From Rhizobium deserti (GTDB lineage Bacteria; Pseudomonadota; Alphaproteobacteria; Rhizobiales; Rhizobiaceae), in the NCBI RefSeq assembly GCF_004358025.1, contig NZ_SMTL01000003.1, forward strand, positions 248,001 through 312,000: a stretch of DNA of 64,000 bases. The letters are read 5' to 3'. A program made the position numbers and the translations under genes. The notes beneath the pieces are model-generated. The model saw only the letters and a list, made by a program, of their open reading frames with translations, did not search any database and was not told the origin of the DNA. This document shows, one piece after another, positions 26,487 through 34,929 of the stretch (within the stretch, counting starts at the first letter, position 1; every line of letters begins with the position of its first letter).

Positions 26487-27142
26487 CAGCGCACCGCAAT
26501 ATAGCGATCGGAGCGGTGGTTGATGGTCAACAGCAGGTTCAACACCACCGCGCTCAGGAGAGACCAAAGCACCGTCATCGGGCTGACAACAAAAAAGGCT
26601 GCCGCCATGACGCAAAGGTCGAAGGCGAGCTGCACAAGGCCCGCGGGGATCTTGAAACGGTCCTGGATATAAATCGCCAGAATGCCGATGCCGCCCAGCG
26701 AAGCACGATGCCGATAAAGGCCGAGCAGGCCGAAGCCGATCAGGATGCCGCCGAGAAGCGCTGCCCAGAAGGGATCGAGATACTGGATGACGAGAAAGCG
26801 CCGTTCCAGTTCCGCGATGGCCGAGACCATGGCGATTGCGATGAAGGTCTTGAAGGAGAAGCCGACCCCGAGACGCTTGAAGGACAGATAATAGAACGGC
26901 AGGTTGACAACGAAAAACAGAATGCCGAACGGGATATCGAAGGCATAGTGCAGCAGAAAGGCGACGCCGGCCGTGCCGCTGGTCAGCAGGCCCACCTGGT
27001 TGAGTAGATAAAGTCCCAGCGCGGCTACCATGGCGCTGATGAAAAGGCCCTGCGCATCCTCGAGCGGCGTGTGGCGGGCCGGGTCCGTGCTATAGAACCC
27101 GATCATGCGGTTTTGCGCCTGCTCCTGATCCGCCAATGACAT
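26486..27142 (-). CDS. YitT family membrane protein, copy A
   Basis: A 218-residue YitT-type membrane protein, paralogous to the next gene and of similar length. Shared blocks include FGILFFVVNLPFYYLSFKRLG, LYRHRASLGGIGILAIYIQDRFKIPAG and the ending LLLTINHRSDRYIAVR. The second Met frame start at 27142 (MSLADQEQAQ) is preferred over an upstream TTG; a short AAAAAGGGG sequence lies directly before it. The pair probably arose by tandem duplication. Function unknown. Confidence 0.85.
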   Translation of the reverse strand: MSLADQEQAQNRMIGFYSTDPARHTPLEDAQGLFISAMVAALGLYLLNQVGLLTSGTAGVAFLLHYAFDIPFGILFFVVNLPFYYLSFKRLGVGFSFKTFIAIAMVSAIAELERRFLVIQYLDPFWAALLGGILIGFGLLGLYRHRASLGGIGILAIYIQDRFKIPAGLVQLAFDLCVMAAAFFVVSPMTVLWSLLSAVVLNLLLTINHRSDRYIAVR

Positions 27143-27237
27143 CCCCTTTTTTCTTATAGTGCACAGCAATATCGGCTTCATCAAGCGACATCAATGCGCG
27201 GTGCGGGCGGTCTTGGAAGACGCAAGAAAGAAGCGGG

Positions 27238-28179
27238 TCAGGCGCTGCGGCGCGACAGAAAAAGAATGCCCTCGATCGGTTTGCCGGCATCCATGCGAAT
27301 GACGCTCTTCGTCGCCTCGACGACATCCAGGCCGAAGCGACCGAGCAGAGCCCGCAGATAAGCCTCCGAATGGGCGTAACGCAGCGAATCCCGCAGCGTA
27401 AAACCCTCCCCCTCTCCCAGATCCTCGACGGAAAAAGCGAACAGACCTGACGGCGCCAGGAGATCCAGCACGAGCGGGAAAACGGTCTCCAGAGAACCGA
27501 GATACATCAGCACGTCGGCCGCCGAGACCAGATCGGCCCGATGCTGCAGCAGGTTTTCCGAAAACAGGCCGGACCGGTCGGCGGGGCGACTGAGATCGGC
27601 CTGGCCGAGGTGGTCGTAGAGCTGCTTGGCCTGCGCCTTGGAAAGCATGTTGGCAGAAAGGTCGAAGCCTTCGAGCCTTCCCGCCCGCCCACGGATTTCG
27701 GCACCGAACAGGCCGGTGCCGCAGCCGAGATCGACCACGCAGCCAAATGGTGCATGGGAAGCGACGAGGGCTGCCAGTTTGCCCGGAACGGAATAGGCCA
27801 GCTTTTCGACCAGCGCCGCGTCGAAGCGATCGGCGTAATCGTCGAATAGGCTCTCGACATAACGGCTCGGCGGCTGATTCGGGATCTCTTCGTCACCAAG
27901 AAGCGCCAGTCTGAGCCGCGCACCGAACAGGTCGTCCGGCTGCAGCGCAAGCGTCCGGCGATAGGCGTCGGCAGCCGTCGGTAATGCCGCCTTGTCGCGA
28001 TAGTCGCCGAGCCGGAACCAACCGGCTGCCCAGCCGGGCACGATGTCCAGCGCCTGTTCCATCAGCTCCGCGGCGGCGGCATGGTCTCCGCCCTCGGCCA
28101 GCATGCGGCCGTAGTCGGCGCGGCGGTCGGCGATGGCGTCGCCGGACGAGAATTGGGTGGAATTGGGTCTGGGCGGCAT
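27238..28179 (-). CDS. SAM-dependent methyltransferase with N-terminal TPR-like region
   Basis: A 313-residue protein. Residues about 15-95 form TPR-like helical repeats (AELMEQALDIVPGWAAGWFRLGDYRDKA, AADAYRRTLALQPDD). The Rossmann methyltransferase part begins near 140 with VVDLGCGTGLFGAEI (motif I) and continues with LEGFDLSANML and ADLVSAADVLMYLG. The ATG at 28179 has AGGA ten bases upstream. The methyl acceptor is unknown; I associate this TPR-methyltransferase combination with rhizobial and other alphaproteobacterial genomes. It is monocistronic and divergent from a small membrane protein gene. Confidence 0.82.
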   Translation of the reverse strand: MPPRPNSTQFSSGDAIADRRADYGRMLAEGGDHAAAAELMEQALDIVPGWAAGWFRLGDYRDKAALPTAADAYRRTLALQPDDLFGARLRLALLGDEEIPNQPPSRYVESLFDDYADRFDAALVEKLAYSVPGKLAALVASHAPFGCVVDLGCGTGLFGAEIRGRAGRLEGFDLSANMLSKAQAKQLYDHLGQADLSRPADRSGLFSENLLQHRADLVSAADVLMYLGSLETVFPLVLDLLAPSGLFAFSVEDLGEGEGFTLRDSLRYAHSEAYLRALLGRFGLDVVEATKSVIRMDAGKPIEGILFLSRRSA

Positions 28180-28312
28180 GGGCGGTCCTAAAGGATGAGG
28201 GGTCTTTGCCCAAGCCACAAAAAAACTCAAGTTCTATCTGACGAGACGGTAGACGCTTGCAGCGCAGCAAAGCCGAAGCTATGCCTTGCCTGCAATTTGG
28301 AGATGAACAAGC

Positions 28313-28579
28313 ATGGCCGATGGGGTCAACAAATTCCTGGGCGACACGCCGGGCCGGACGATCGTCAAGCTGATCGTCGTGTGCCTGATCGTCGGATTCG
28401 TACTGGCCTTTTTCGGCTTCACGCCCGACAATATCATCGATTCCATCCGCTACTGGTTCCTGGACATCTGGTATAACGGCTTCCGGGCGTTGGGCCGTGT
28501 CGGCGATTATCTTGTGCTGGGCGCGATTATCGTCATTCCGGTCTTCATCATCCTTCGCCTGATGAGCTCTCGCCGCTGA
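28313..28579 (+). CDS. Small two-helix membrane protein (DUF6460-like)
   Basis: An 88-residue protein with two hydrophobic segments, about residues 17-37 (IVKLIVVCLIVGFVLAFFGF) and 66-84 (LVLGAIIVIPVFIILRLM), joined by an Asp/Trp/Tyr-containing loop. I recall this as a conserved rhizobial protein labelled DUF6460, but the label is from memory. Function unknown. It stops one base before the next gene and probably is co-transcribed with it. Confidence 0.7.
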   Translation: MADGVNKFLGDTPGRTIVKLIVVCLIVGFVLAFFGFTPDNIIDSIRYWFLDIWYNGFRALGRVGDYLVLGAIIVIPVFIILRLMSSRR

Positions 28580-28580
28580 C

Positions 28581-29075
28581 ATGACCTCCTTGCTTCCGAA
28601 GCCGTCGCGGCGCCATTTCCTGGCTCTTTCCGGAACCGCATTGTTGCTGGCCGGCTGTTCCACCACCTCCGTTCTGGCGCCGACGCCGACACCTGGTTCG
28701 CGGGACGAAACCGCCGCGGCGCTGGCGCTGGTCAACAAGCTGCGCCAAAGCAAGGGCCTTTCTGCGCTGAGCCTCGATGCACCGGCGCGCAAGGCGGCCG
28801 CAGCGCAATCGGTCCGCATGGCCAAGGCCCGGCAGATGAGCCACCTGATCGGCTTAGGCGACAGTTTCGGTGGCCGCATGGCCAAGAGCGAGGTCAGCCT
28901 TCCGGCAGCCGAGAACATTGCTAGCGGCCAGGACAGCGTGGACGCTGCCGTGCAGGCCTGGATCGATTCGCCCAAGCACCTGAAGAACATGCTCGGCGCC
29001 TATAAGGGCCTCGGCGTCGCCGTGGCGCGCAGCAGCGACGGCCGCAATTACTGGGCCATGGTGCTGTCGGGCTAG
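28581..29075 (+). CDS. CAP-domain (SCP-like) lipoprotein
   Basis: A 164-residue secreted protein. The N-terminus has twin arginines (SRRHFLAL, residues 9-16) followed by a hydrophobic stretch and a lipobox LLAGC with Cys25. The mature part is a CAP domain: LVNKLRQSKGLSALSLDAPARKAAAAQS, then MSHLIG, GGRMAK, PAAENIASG and WIDSPKHLKNMLGAYKGLGVAV, ending in YWAMVLSG. The His of MSHL and the E-N-I-A motif match the CAP cavity residues. Role unknown, often envelope-associated. It lies between a small membrane protein and a MATE exporter on the same strand with very short gaps. Confidence 0.85.
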   Translation: MTSLLPKPSRRHFLALSGTALLLAGCSTTSVLAPTPTPGSRDETAAALALVNKLRQSKGLSALSLDAPARKAAAAQSVRMAKARQMSHLIGLGDSFGGRMAKSEVSLPAAENIASGQDSVDAAVQAWIDSPKHLKNMLGAYKGLGVAVARSSDGRNYWAMVLSG

Positions 29076-29080
29076 ACGTC

Positions 29081-30433
29081 ATGGAGACTGAGAAACAGGG
29101 AGCGCAGCCGGTCCGTCCCTTCGAAGTGACGCATCGGCTGGTGCTAGGCATATCCATTCCCATGACGCTCGGCTTTCTGACGACGCCCTTGCTCGGGCTG
29201 ACCGATACGGCTGTCGTGGGGCACCTGGGCAAGCCGGAAGCGCTGGCCGGCCTTGCCATCGGCGCCATCCTTTTCGACCTCATCTATGGAAGCCTGAGCT
29301 TCCTGCGCACCTCGACCACCGGTCTTGTGGCGCAGGCTTTCGGCCGCGGCGACAGGCGCGAACAGCAGGCGGTGTTCTGGCGGGCGCTGCTCAGTGCCAT
29401 CGGCCTCGGGCTGCTGATGCTCGCCGTTTCGCCGGTGATCCTCGCCTTCGGTCCGGACCTGATGACCACCGATCCGGCCGTTGCCGAGGTGACGCGCATC
29501 TATTTCGGCATACGCGTGCTCACCAGCCCTGCGACATTCGGCAATTTCGCCATACTCGGTTTCGTGCTCGGGCGCGGCCAGGGGATGCTCGGCCTCGTGC
29601 TGCAGATCATTCTCAACGGCACCAATATTGCGCTGGCCGTGCTGTTCGGCCTGGTGTTCGACTGGGGCGTGGCCGGCGTCGCCTGGGCCACGGCTACCGC
29701 CGAGGTCTTAGCAGTGCTGCTGGGTCTGTTCATCATCAGCCGGCAATTTTCTTTAGCCGACCGGCCTGCCAGAGCCGACATCCTCGACCCTGCCAAGCTG
29801 AAACAGCTCTTCCAGCTGAACGCAGACATCCTGATCCGCTCGCTCGTCCTCAACGGCGCCTTCGCCATCCTGACCCGCGTCGGTTCAGGCTTCGGCGCGG
29901 TCACGCTTGCCGCCAATGCCGTGCTGATGAACGTGTTCATGCTGTCGGCCTTCTTCCTTGACGGCCTGGCGGGTGCAGCCGAACAGCTGGCCGGGCGGGC
30001 TGTCGGCGCGCAGTTCCGGCCGGCTTTCGACCGGACATTGAAGCTGACCGGGCTCTGGTCCTTTGCCATGGCGGGCGCGGTAGGGCTGTTCTTCCTGGTC
30101 TTCGGCCAATCGATGATCAACCTCCTGACGACCTCGCAGGAGGTTCGGGAGGCGGCTGCCATCTATCTGCCCTGGGCTGCCTTGACGGGCCTGACCGGTG
30201 TGCTGGCCTTCCAGATGGATGGGGTGTTTATCGGCGCCACCTGGTCGCGCGAGATGCGCAACATGATGCTGGCATCCTTCGTGGTTTATTGCGCCAGCCT
30301 GTTCCTGCTGGTTCCGCTTATGGGCAATCACGGCCTGTGGCTGTCGCTCAACCTGTTTCTGCTGATGCGCGGCTTCTTCCTGGCGGCCATGGTGCCGCGC
30401 AAGGTGCGTCAGAGCTTCATCGCCGCCCATTGA
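29081..30433 (+). CDS. MATE family efflux transporter (DinF-like)
   Basis: A 450-residue, 12-segment MATE exporter. The N-terminal half begins ISIPMTLGFLTTPLLGLTDTAVVGHLGKPEALAGLAIG, the classical MATE signature, and the second half repeats the fold around LVLNGAFAILTRVGSGFGAVTLAANAVLMNVFMLSAFFLDGLAGAAEQLAGRAVGA. It exports organic cations or related compounds in exchange for Na+ or H+. It begins five bases after the CAP gene stop, suggesting co-transcription. Its 3' end overlaps the convergent pyrD by 25 bases. Confidence 0.92.
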   Translation: METEKQGAQPVRPFEVTHRLVLGISIPMTLGFLTTPLLGLTDTAVVGHLGKPEALAGLAIGAILFDLIYGSLSFLRTSTTGLVAQAFGRGDRREQQAVFWRALLSAIGLGLLMLAVSPVILAFGPDLMTTDPAVAEVTRIYFGIRVLTSPATFGNFAILGFVLGRGQGMLGLVLQIILNGTNIALAVLFGLVFDWGVAGVAWATATAEVLAVLLGLFIISRQFSLADRPARADILDPAKLKQLFQLNADILIRSLVLNGAFAILTRVGSGFGAVTLAANAVLMNVFMLSAFFLDGLAGAAEQLAGRAVGAQFRPAFDRTLKLTGLWSFAMAGAVGLFFLVFGQSMINLLTTSQEVREAAAIYLPWAALTGLTGVLAFQMDGVFIGATWSREMRNMMLASFVVYCASLFLLVPLMGNHGLWLSLNLFLLMRGFFLAAMVPRKVRQSFIAAH

Positions 30434-31500
30434 TCCAGCCTGCTGTCGCGCAGATCGCGGACCGAGGAGACTTTCTCCCGGTCGAGCAGGGCCGACAGGC
30501 CCCTGACGATCTCGCACGGCAGACCTGGCCCCGCATAGACCATGCAGGAATAAAGCTGCACGAGATCGGCGCCGGCACGGATCTTTTCCAGCGCATCCTG
30601 GGCACTGCCGACGCCGCCGACGCCGATCACGGGCAGATCCGGACCGACACGCTTGCGGACCTTGGCAAGCACGGCTGTCGAACGGTGGAAGAGTGGCGCG
30701 CCGGAAAGCCCGCCCATCTGCTGCGCCGTCACCTGGTCCTTCAGCCCATCGCGGGCAAGCGTCGTATTAGAAACGATCAGCCCATCAAGCGGATGGGACA
30801 GCGCTTCGGCGGCAATGTCGTCCAGCCCTTCTTCCGTCAGATCCGGGGCCACCTTCAGGAAGACCGGCACCGAACGCCCATGCCGCAAAGCCTCTTCGGC
30901 GCGCGCGGCAAGCACCGCTTCCAGCAGCGCCTTCAAGCTGTCGCGCGCTTGCAGGTCGCGCAATCCCGGGGTATTCGGAGAAGAAATGTTGACGGTGAAA
31001 TAGCTGGCTAGCCCATAGAATTTGCGGATGCCGGCGACATAATCCGCGACCCGGTCCGCTGCATCCTTGTTGGCGCCGATATTGACGCCGACAATGCCGG
31101 AAACCCGCCCCCGCGCCGACAGCCGCGCGAAAACCGCCTCATGACCTTCATTGTTGAAGCCGAGCCGGTTGATGACCGCCCGATCCTCCACCAGGCGGAA
31201 GATGCGCGGCTTGTCATTGCCGGCCTGCGGCTTCGGCGTCACCGTGCCGACTTCCGTGAAGCCGAAGCCGAGCTCCAGCATGGCGTCCGGCACGTCGGCA
31301 TTCTTGTCGTAGCCGGCGGCAAGACCGAGCGGATTGGCGAAGCGGATGCCGGCCATCGTCTGCACCAGCCGCGCATCCTCGGCCAGGCGGCAGGCGGGCG
31401 CGAGCCCCGCCTTCAAGGCCGCGATCGACAGGCCATGGGCGGTTTCCGGATCGAAGGCGAAGAGGCTTCTGGAGGCAAGCGCGGAGAAGCGGCCGATCAT
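30409..31500 (-). CDS. pyrD: Dihydroorotate dehydrogenase (quinone), class 2
   Basis: A 363-residue membrane-associated class 2 enzyme that oxidises dihydroorotate to orotate in pyrimidine synthesis using quinone. Visible are the N-terminal amphipathic helix region, LAAGYDKNADVPDAMLELGFGFTEVGTVTPKPQAGN (substrate and FMN site), the NRLGFNNEG block, VNIGANKDA, FTVNISSPNTPGLRDLQ (catalytic Ser in NISSPNT), PVFLKVAPDL and the FMN-phosphate loop VIGVGGVGSAQDALEKIRAGADLVQLYS. Start ATG overlaps the stop of the upstream DUF952 gene (ATGA). Confidence 0.96.
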   Translation of the reverse strand: MIGRFSALASRSLFAFDPETAHGLSIAALKAGLAPACRLAEDARLVQTMAGIRFANPLGLAAGYDKNADVPDAMLELGFGFTEVGTVTPKPQAGNDKPRIFRLVEDRAVINRLGFNNEGHEAVFARLSARGRVSGIVGVNIGANKDAADRVADYVAGIRKFYGLASYFTVNISSPNTPGLRDLQARDSLKALLEAVLAARAEEALRHGRSVPVFLKVAPDLTEEGLDDIAAEALSHPLDGLIVSNTTLARDGLKDQVTAQQMGGLSGAPLFHRSTAVLAKVRKRVGPDLPVIGVGGVGSAQDALEKIRAGADLVQLYSCMVYAGPGLPCEIVRGLSALLDREKVSSVRDLRDSRLDQWAAMKL

Positions 31501-31844
31501 GGCATGATTTCCGGAAAGGCATGCTGCCCGTCAACGCCGATCAGCAGCGGCATTTCCCAAAGCACGGTGGAAAGCGATAGGATGCCGTAAAGATGCGGAA
31601 AAAGATCCCCGCCGCGTGACGGCTCATATTTCAGCGCATCGCCGAGCAGGGTCGCATCGACCGCAACCAGCAACAGGCCGACCATGCCGGCGAAATACAG
31701 TCTCGCTGTCTCGCGTGCCTGGCTGCCGGTGGAAAAATGGATGTAGCCGTCCTTCAGGTCAATTTCGGCACCTTCGAAGACGCCTTTCTGTTTTGCCTGC
31801 CGCCACAGCGTTTCCGGCACGATCTTGTACACTATATCCGTCAT
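31497..31844 (-). CDS. DUF952 family protein
   Basis: A 115-residue protein with the DUF952 pattern: IVYKIVPETLWRQA at the start, GYIHFSTGSQARETA in the middle (the IHFST-type segment is typical), ALKYEPSRGGDLFPHLYG and an LIGVDG end. The family is related to ADP-ribosyltransferase-like folds but its role is unknown. The ATG at 31844 is the first one compatible with the family start. It is translationally coupled to pyrD by a four-base overlap, an arrangement common in rhizobia. Confidence 0.85.
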   Translation of the reverse strand: MTDIVYKIVPETLWRQAKQKGVFEGAEIDLKDGYIHFSTGSQARETARLYFAGMVGLLLVAVDATLLGDALKYEPSRGGDLFPHLYGILSLSTVLWEMPLLIGVDGQHAFPEIMP

Positions 31845-31928
31845 CACACACTCTTGAAGCAGCGCTATTCCCGGACCGTTAGCCGCAAAGCGCGGCTCTT
31901 GTCCACCGTTACATGAGGAGGCGACGAC

Positions 31929-32330
31929 ATGAGAAAATCCGCATTGGCTATGGCGGCCGTATTTCTCGCCTGCGGTGCCGCGCAGGCACAAACCGAACGG
32001 TTCCAGATCGAACGGACCGAGGGCGGCGTGGTGAGGCTCGACAAGCAGACCGGCGCCATGACGCTGTGCCGCGAAGAAGGCGGCAATCTCGTCTGCCGCA
32101 TGGCGCCCGATGAGCGGGCCGCCTATGACGACGAACTCGACCGGCTCGCAAAGCGGGTGGCGGCGCTGGAGGAACGGATCAGCATCGCCCCACGCAAGGT
32201 GCTGCCTAGCGAAGACGAGGTGGAGCAGTCACTGTCCATCATGGAAAGGGTGCTCCGACGCTTCATGGGCATCATCAACGAATTCACCATGGATCGCGAT
32301 GCGGGCGAGCCGCAGCCCAACCGTACGTAG
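31929..32330 (+). CDS. Exported coiled-coil protein of unknown function
   Basis: A 133-residue protein with a signal peptide (MRKSALAMAAVFLACGAAQA, cleavage near residue 20). The mature part starts with a short beta segment with two Cys (MTLCREEGGNLVCRM) that could pair, then a helix with heptad character (YDDELDRLAKRVAALEERI) and a second helix (SLSIMERVLRRFMGIINEF). I do not recognise a named family; similar sequences seem to occur in other Rhizobiaceae. The ribosome binding site GAGGAGGCGAC is strong. It stands alone. Confidence 0.75.
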   Translation: MRKSALAMAAVFLACGAAQAQTERFQIERTEGGVVRLDKQTGAMTLCREEGGNLVCRMAPDERAAYDDELDRLAKRVAALEERISIAPRKVLPSEDEVEQSLSIMERVLRRFMGIINEFTMDRDAGEPQPNRT

Positions 32331-32422
32331 TTTCGGCTTGTGTCTGCAAGCGCGCAGGGTTACAAATCCGTCATAGGGAGACTTCATCCAGCACGACTAT
32401 GTCCTTGGGAGGGGACGTGGAA

Positions 32423-33070
32423 ATGCAGACACTGACCATCATCATCGCAGACGACCATCCGCTTTTCCGCGGCGCCCTCAGCCAAGCCGTGCAGGGCATT
32501 GCAGAGAAACTAACCATTATCGAAGCCGGCGATTTCGAGGCTGCAGTCAAGGCCTGCGAGGATTATCCCGATGCCGACCTCATGCTGCTCGACCTCAACA
32601 TGCCCGGCGTCAGCGGCTTTTCCGGCCTGAGGAGCCTGAGGACGGAATTTGCAGGCCTGCCGATCGTGGTGGTTTCGGCCAGCGACGACTGCGCCACCAT
32701 CAGGCGGGCGCTGGAGCTTGGCGCGTCCGGCTTTATCTCCAAGTCTTCAGGGCTCAGCGACATGCGCATCGGCATCCGGGCCGTGCTGGAAGGCGACATC
32801 TGGGCTCCGGCCGGCAGCCTTTCGGGCGCAGAAGAAGATCCAGGCTTGGCCGATCTCATGGATCGCCTGAAGAGCCTGACGCCTCAGCAGAGCCGCGTGC
32901 TCGCCATGCTGGGCCAGGGCCTCCTCAACAAGCAGATCGCCTATGAGCTGAAGGTTTCCGAGGCCACCATCAAGGCGCATGTTTCGGCGATCCTTCTGAA
33001 ACTGAATGTCGACAGCCGCACCCAGGCGGTGATCAAGCTCGGCAAGATCAATATGGCCATGGTTGCCTGA
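32423..33070 (+). CDS. NarL/LuxR-type response regulator
   Basis: A 215-residue response regulator. The receiver has the acidic pair in IIADDHPLFRGAL, the phosphorylatable Asp in LMLLDLNMPGVSG (about residue 54), a Ser of VVVSASD and a Lys of GFISKSSG. The C-terminal LuxR/GerE helix-turn-helix is LTPQQSRVLAMLGQGLLNKQIAYELKVSEATIKAHVSAILLKLNVDSRTQAV. No histidine kinase is next to it, so it is an orphan here. The start at 32423 (MQTLTII) is preferred since the receiver begins there; an ATG at 32399 is in frame. Confidence 0.9.
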   Translation: MQTLTIIIADDHPLFRGALSQAVQGIAEKLTIIEAGDFEAAVKACEDYPDADLMLLDLNMPGVSGFSGLRSLRTEFAGLPIVVVSASDDCATIRRALELGASGFISKSSGLSDMRIGIRAVLEGDIWAPAGSLSGAEEDPGLADLMDRLKSLTPQQSRVLAMLGQGLLNKQIAYELKVSEATIKAHVSAILLKLNVDSRTQAVIKLGKINMAMVA

Positions 33071-33244
33071 CGGCAGGATTTTATTCCTCATATCCCTTTA
33101 CGAGAGCGGCGGATTTGACTAGATTTCCTCCGCCGGATGTTCCGGCACGATGACCTGTAGGCACGCTTGCCGGATTGCCTGACGTCTCATGATGAGCGGA
33201 TGGAGCGGCGGTTGCGCCGGCCGCAGGCCGAGGCTTGGACGACG

Positions 33245-33910
33245 ATGCTGTCACACGATACCATATGGAGTGCGCTGGACACGCTTGCTGAACGTCACCA
33301 GTTGACGCCTTCCGGCCTGGCGCGTCGTGCAGGCCTTGATCCGACTTCCTTCAACAAGTCCAAACGCCTTGGGCCGGACGGACGGCTGCGGTGGCCTTCC
33401 ACGGAATCCATCGCCAAGGTTCTCGAAGCGACGGGTGCGACAGTCGATCAGTTCATGAGCTATCTTCCGGCCACGCAGGGGCGATCACAGATTCCGGAAG
33501 GCAATTTTCCGCCACAGACGGGCACGATCCCGCTTCTCGGCTTTGCCCAGGCGGGTGCGGGCGGTTTCTTCGACGACGGCGGTTTTCCGGCCGGACAGGG
33601 CTGGGACGTGGTGGAGTTCCCGGTCGATCCGGCCCGCAAGCCGGGTGTCTACGCACTCGAAGTGCAGGGCGATTCGATGATGCCGCTTTATCGCGATGGC
33701 GACGTGCTGATCGTCGAACCCGGTGCGCAGGTGCGGCGCGGCGATCGCGTGGTTTTGAAAACCCGCGAGGGCGAAGTCATGGCCAAGGTGCTGGCCCGCC
33801 AGAGCGCCCGCACGATAGAACTCATGTCGCTCAATCCCGAACATGCCAATCGCAGCTTCGATCTGGCGGATGTCGAATGGATGGCCCGGATCATCTGGGC
33901 GAGCCAATAG
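33245..33910 (+). CDS. Helix-turn-helix regulator with LexA-like S24 peptidase domain
   Basis: A 221-residue phage-repressor-like regulator. The N-terminal part (about 1-70) is a helix-turn-helix domain with LTPSGLARRAGLDPTSFNKSKR. The C-terminal S24 domain shows the catalytic Ser in VQGDSMMPLYRDGDVLIVEPG and a Lys in GEVMAKVLARQ at the expected distance, so self-cleavage is possible. This is a chromosomal regulator family in rhizobia with no phage genes around it. The start ATG 33245 (MLSHDTIW) is chosen by domain limits; an in-frame ATG lies 78 bases upstream. Confidence 0.85.
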   Translation: MLSHDTIWSALDTLAERHQLTPSGLARRAGLDPTSFNKSKRLGPDGRLRWPSTESIAKVLEATGATVDQFMSYLPATQGRSQIPEGNFPPQTGTIPLLGFAQAGAGGFFDDGGFPAGQGWDVVEFPVDPARKPGVYALEVQGDSMMPLYRDGDVLIVEPGAQVRRGDRVVLKTREGEVMAKVLARQSARTIELMSLNPEHANRSFDLADVEWMARIIWASQ

Positions 33911-33970
33911 CGGCGATATCGGGCAAGCCCGATAGGAAAGAATTCAAACCTACGGCAGACTGCGGTTGCT

Positions 33971-34858
33971 TCAGTAAAGTCCGTTCGGAAAATAGCGCAG
34001 GTAGATATCCTGCAGGCGCCCGTTACGGGAGAGTTCGGCCAGAGCCTGATCGAAGGCAGCCACAAGCACCGGATCGCCCTTGCGGATCATCACCGACAGA
34101 CCTTCGCCGAGATACTTCTGGGAAAGATAGGGGCCGTCGAAGAGCGCGCAGCAGTTCTGGGATGCTTCCCCCGCCACCCAGAACGGCAAGCGCAGGCCAT
34201 CGGCAAAGACTGCCTTAACCTTGCCCGACTTCAGCGCATCCAGCATCGCCTCATAGCTGTCGAAGGGCGTGGCGGCAAGATCGGGGAAGAAGGCCTTCAG
34301 CATGGCCTGATGGGCTGTTCCCTTGACGACGCCGACCGAGTTCCCACCAAGGGCCGCCGCCGTGTCTCCATTGATCGTGGCGGCGGAACGGTTTCGGGCG
34401 AAGCGAGCCGGGATGCCGAGATAGGGCCGCGAAAACAGGAAGCGTTTGCGCAGGTCGGGCGTCACGGCTACCCCGGCCATCACCGCCTCGCCGGCACCGC
34501 TTTCCAGCGCCTTTTCCAATTCGTCGAAAGGCAGAGCCTGGATCTGGCACTTTGCTTCCAGCTTCAGTTCCGCGCAGATTTCCCGCGCCAGATCGACATT
34601 GAAACCCGAAAGCCGGCCGGTCTGGTCGGCGAAATTGAAAGGCGGGAAATCCGCTGTCGTCAGGATCCTCACCCGCACGACAGCGGAGATGTCGGGGCGG
34701 GGCAGACGCTCGCGTGCATCGAACATCAAGGGCAGGCGCGCGGCATCATCCGCAGCCGGCGCCGGGAACGATGCCAGCACGAGCACGAAAACCGCCAGGA
34801 GGGGATGAAAAAGGTTCAAAAAGCCCCGGCTTTTAGGGGATGTAATAACCCGACGCAT
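33971..34858 (-). CDS. Periplasmic substrate-binding protein (amino-acid type, SBP_bac_3)
   Basis: A 295-residue exported solute-binding protein. After a signal sequence (hydrophobic core about residues 18-35, FHPLLAVFVLVLASFPAPA) the SBP_bac_3 domain begins with VRILTTADFPPFNFADQTGRLSGFNVDLAREICAELKL. The FSRPYLGIPARF segment and the late GLSVMIRKGDPVLVAAFDQALAELSRNGRLQDIYLRYF block are characteristic. No ABC permease or ATPase genes lie next to it, so it may work with a distant transporter or as a sensor partner. It is divergent from the glycosyltransferase gene. Confidence 0.85.
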   Translation of the reverse strand: MRRVITSPKSRGFLNLFHPLLAVFVLVLASFPAPAADDAARLPLMFDARERLPRPDISAVVRVRILTTADFPPFNFADQTGRLSGFNVDLAREICAELKLEAKCQIQALPFDELEKALESGAGEAVMAGVAVTPDLRKRFLFSRPYLGIPARFARNRSAATINGDTAAALGGNSVGVVKGTAHQAMLKAFFPDLAATPFDSYEAMLDALKSGKVKAVFADGLRLPFWVAGEASQNCCALFDGPYLSQKYLGEGLSVMIRKGDPVLVAAFDQALAELSRNGRLQDIYLRYFPNGLY

Positions 34859-34929
34859 CTTTATGATCCATCTTGATGATCCCTGAGGGACAGGTTGGGG
34901 CGGCCGTTGGCGGGTGGTGTAACAGACTC

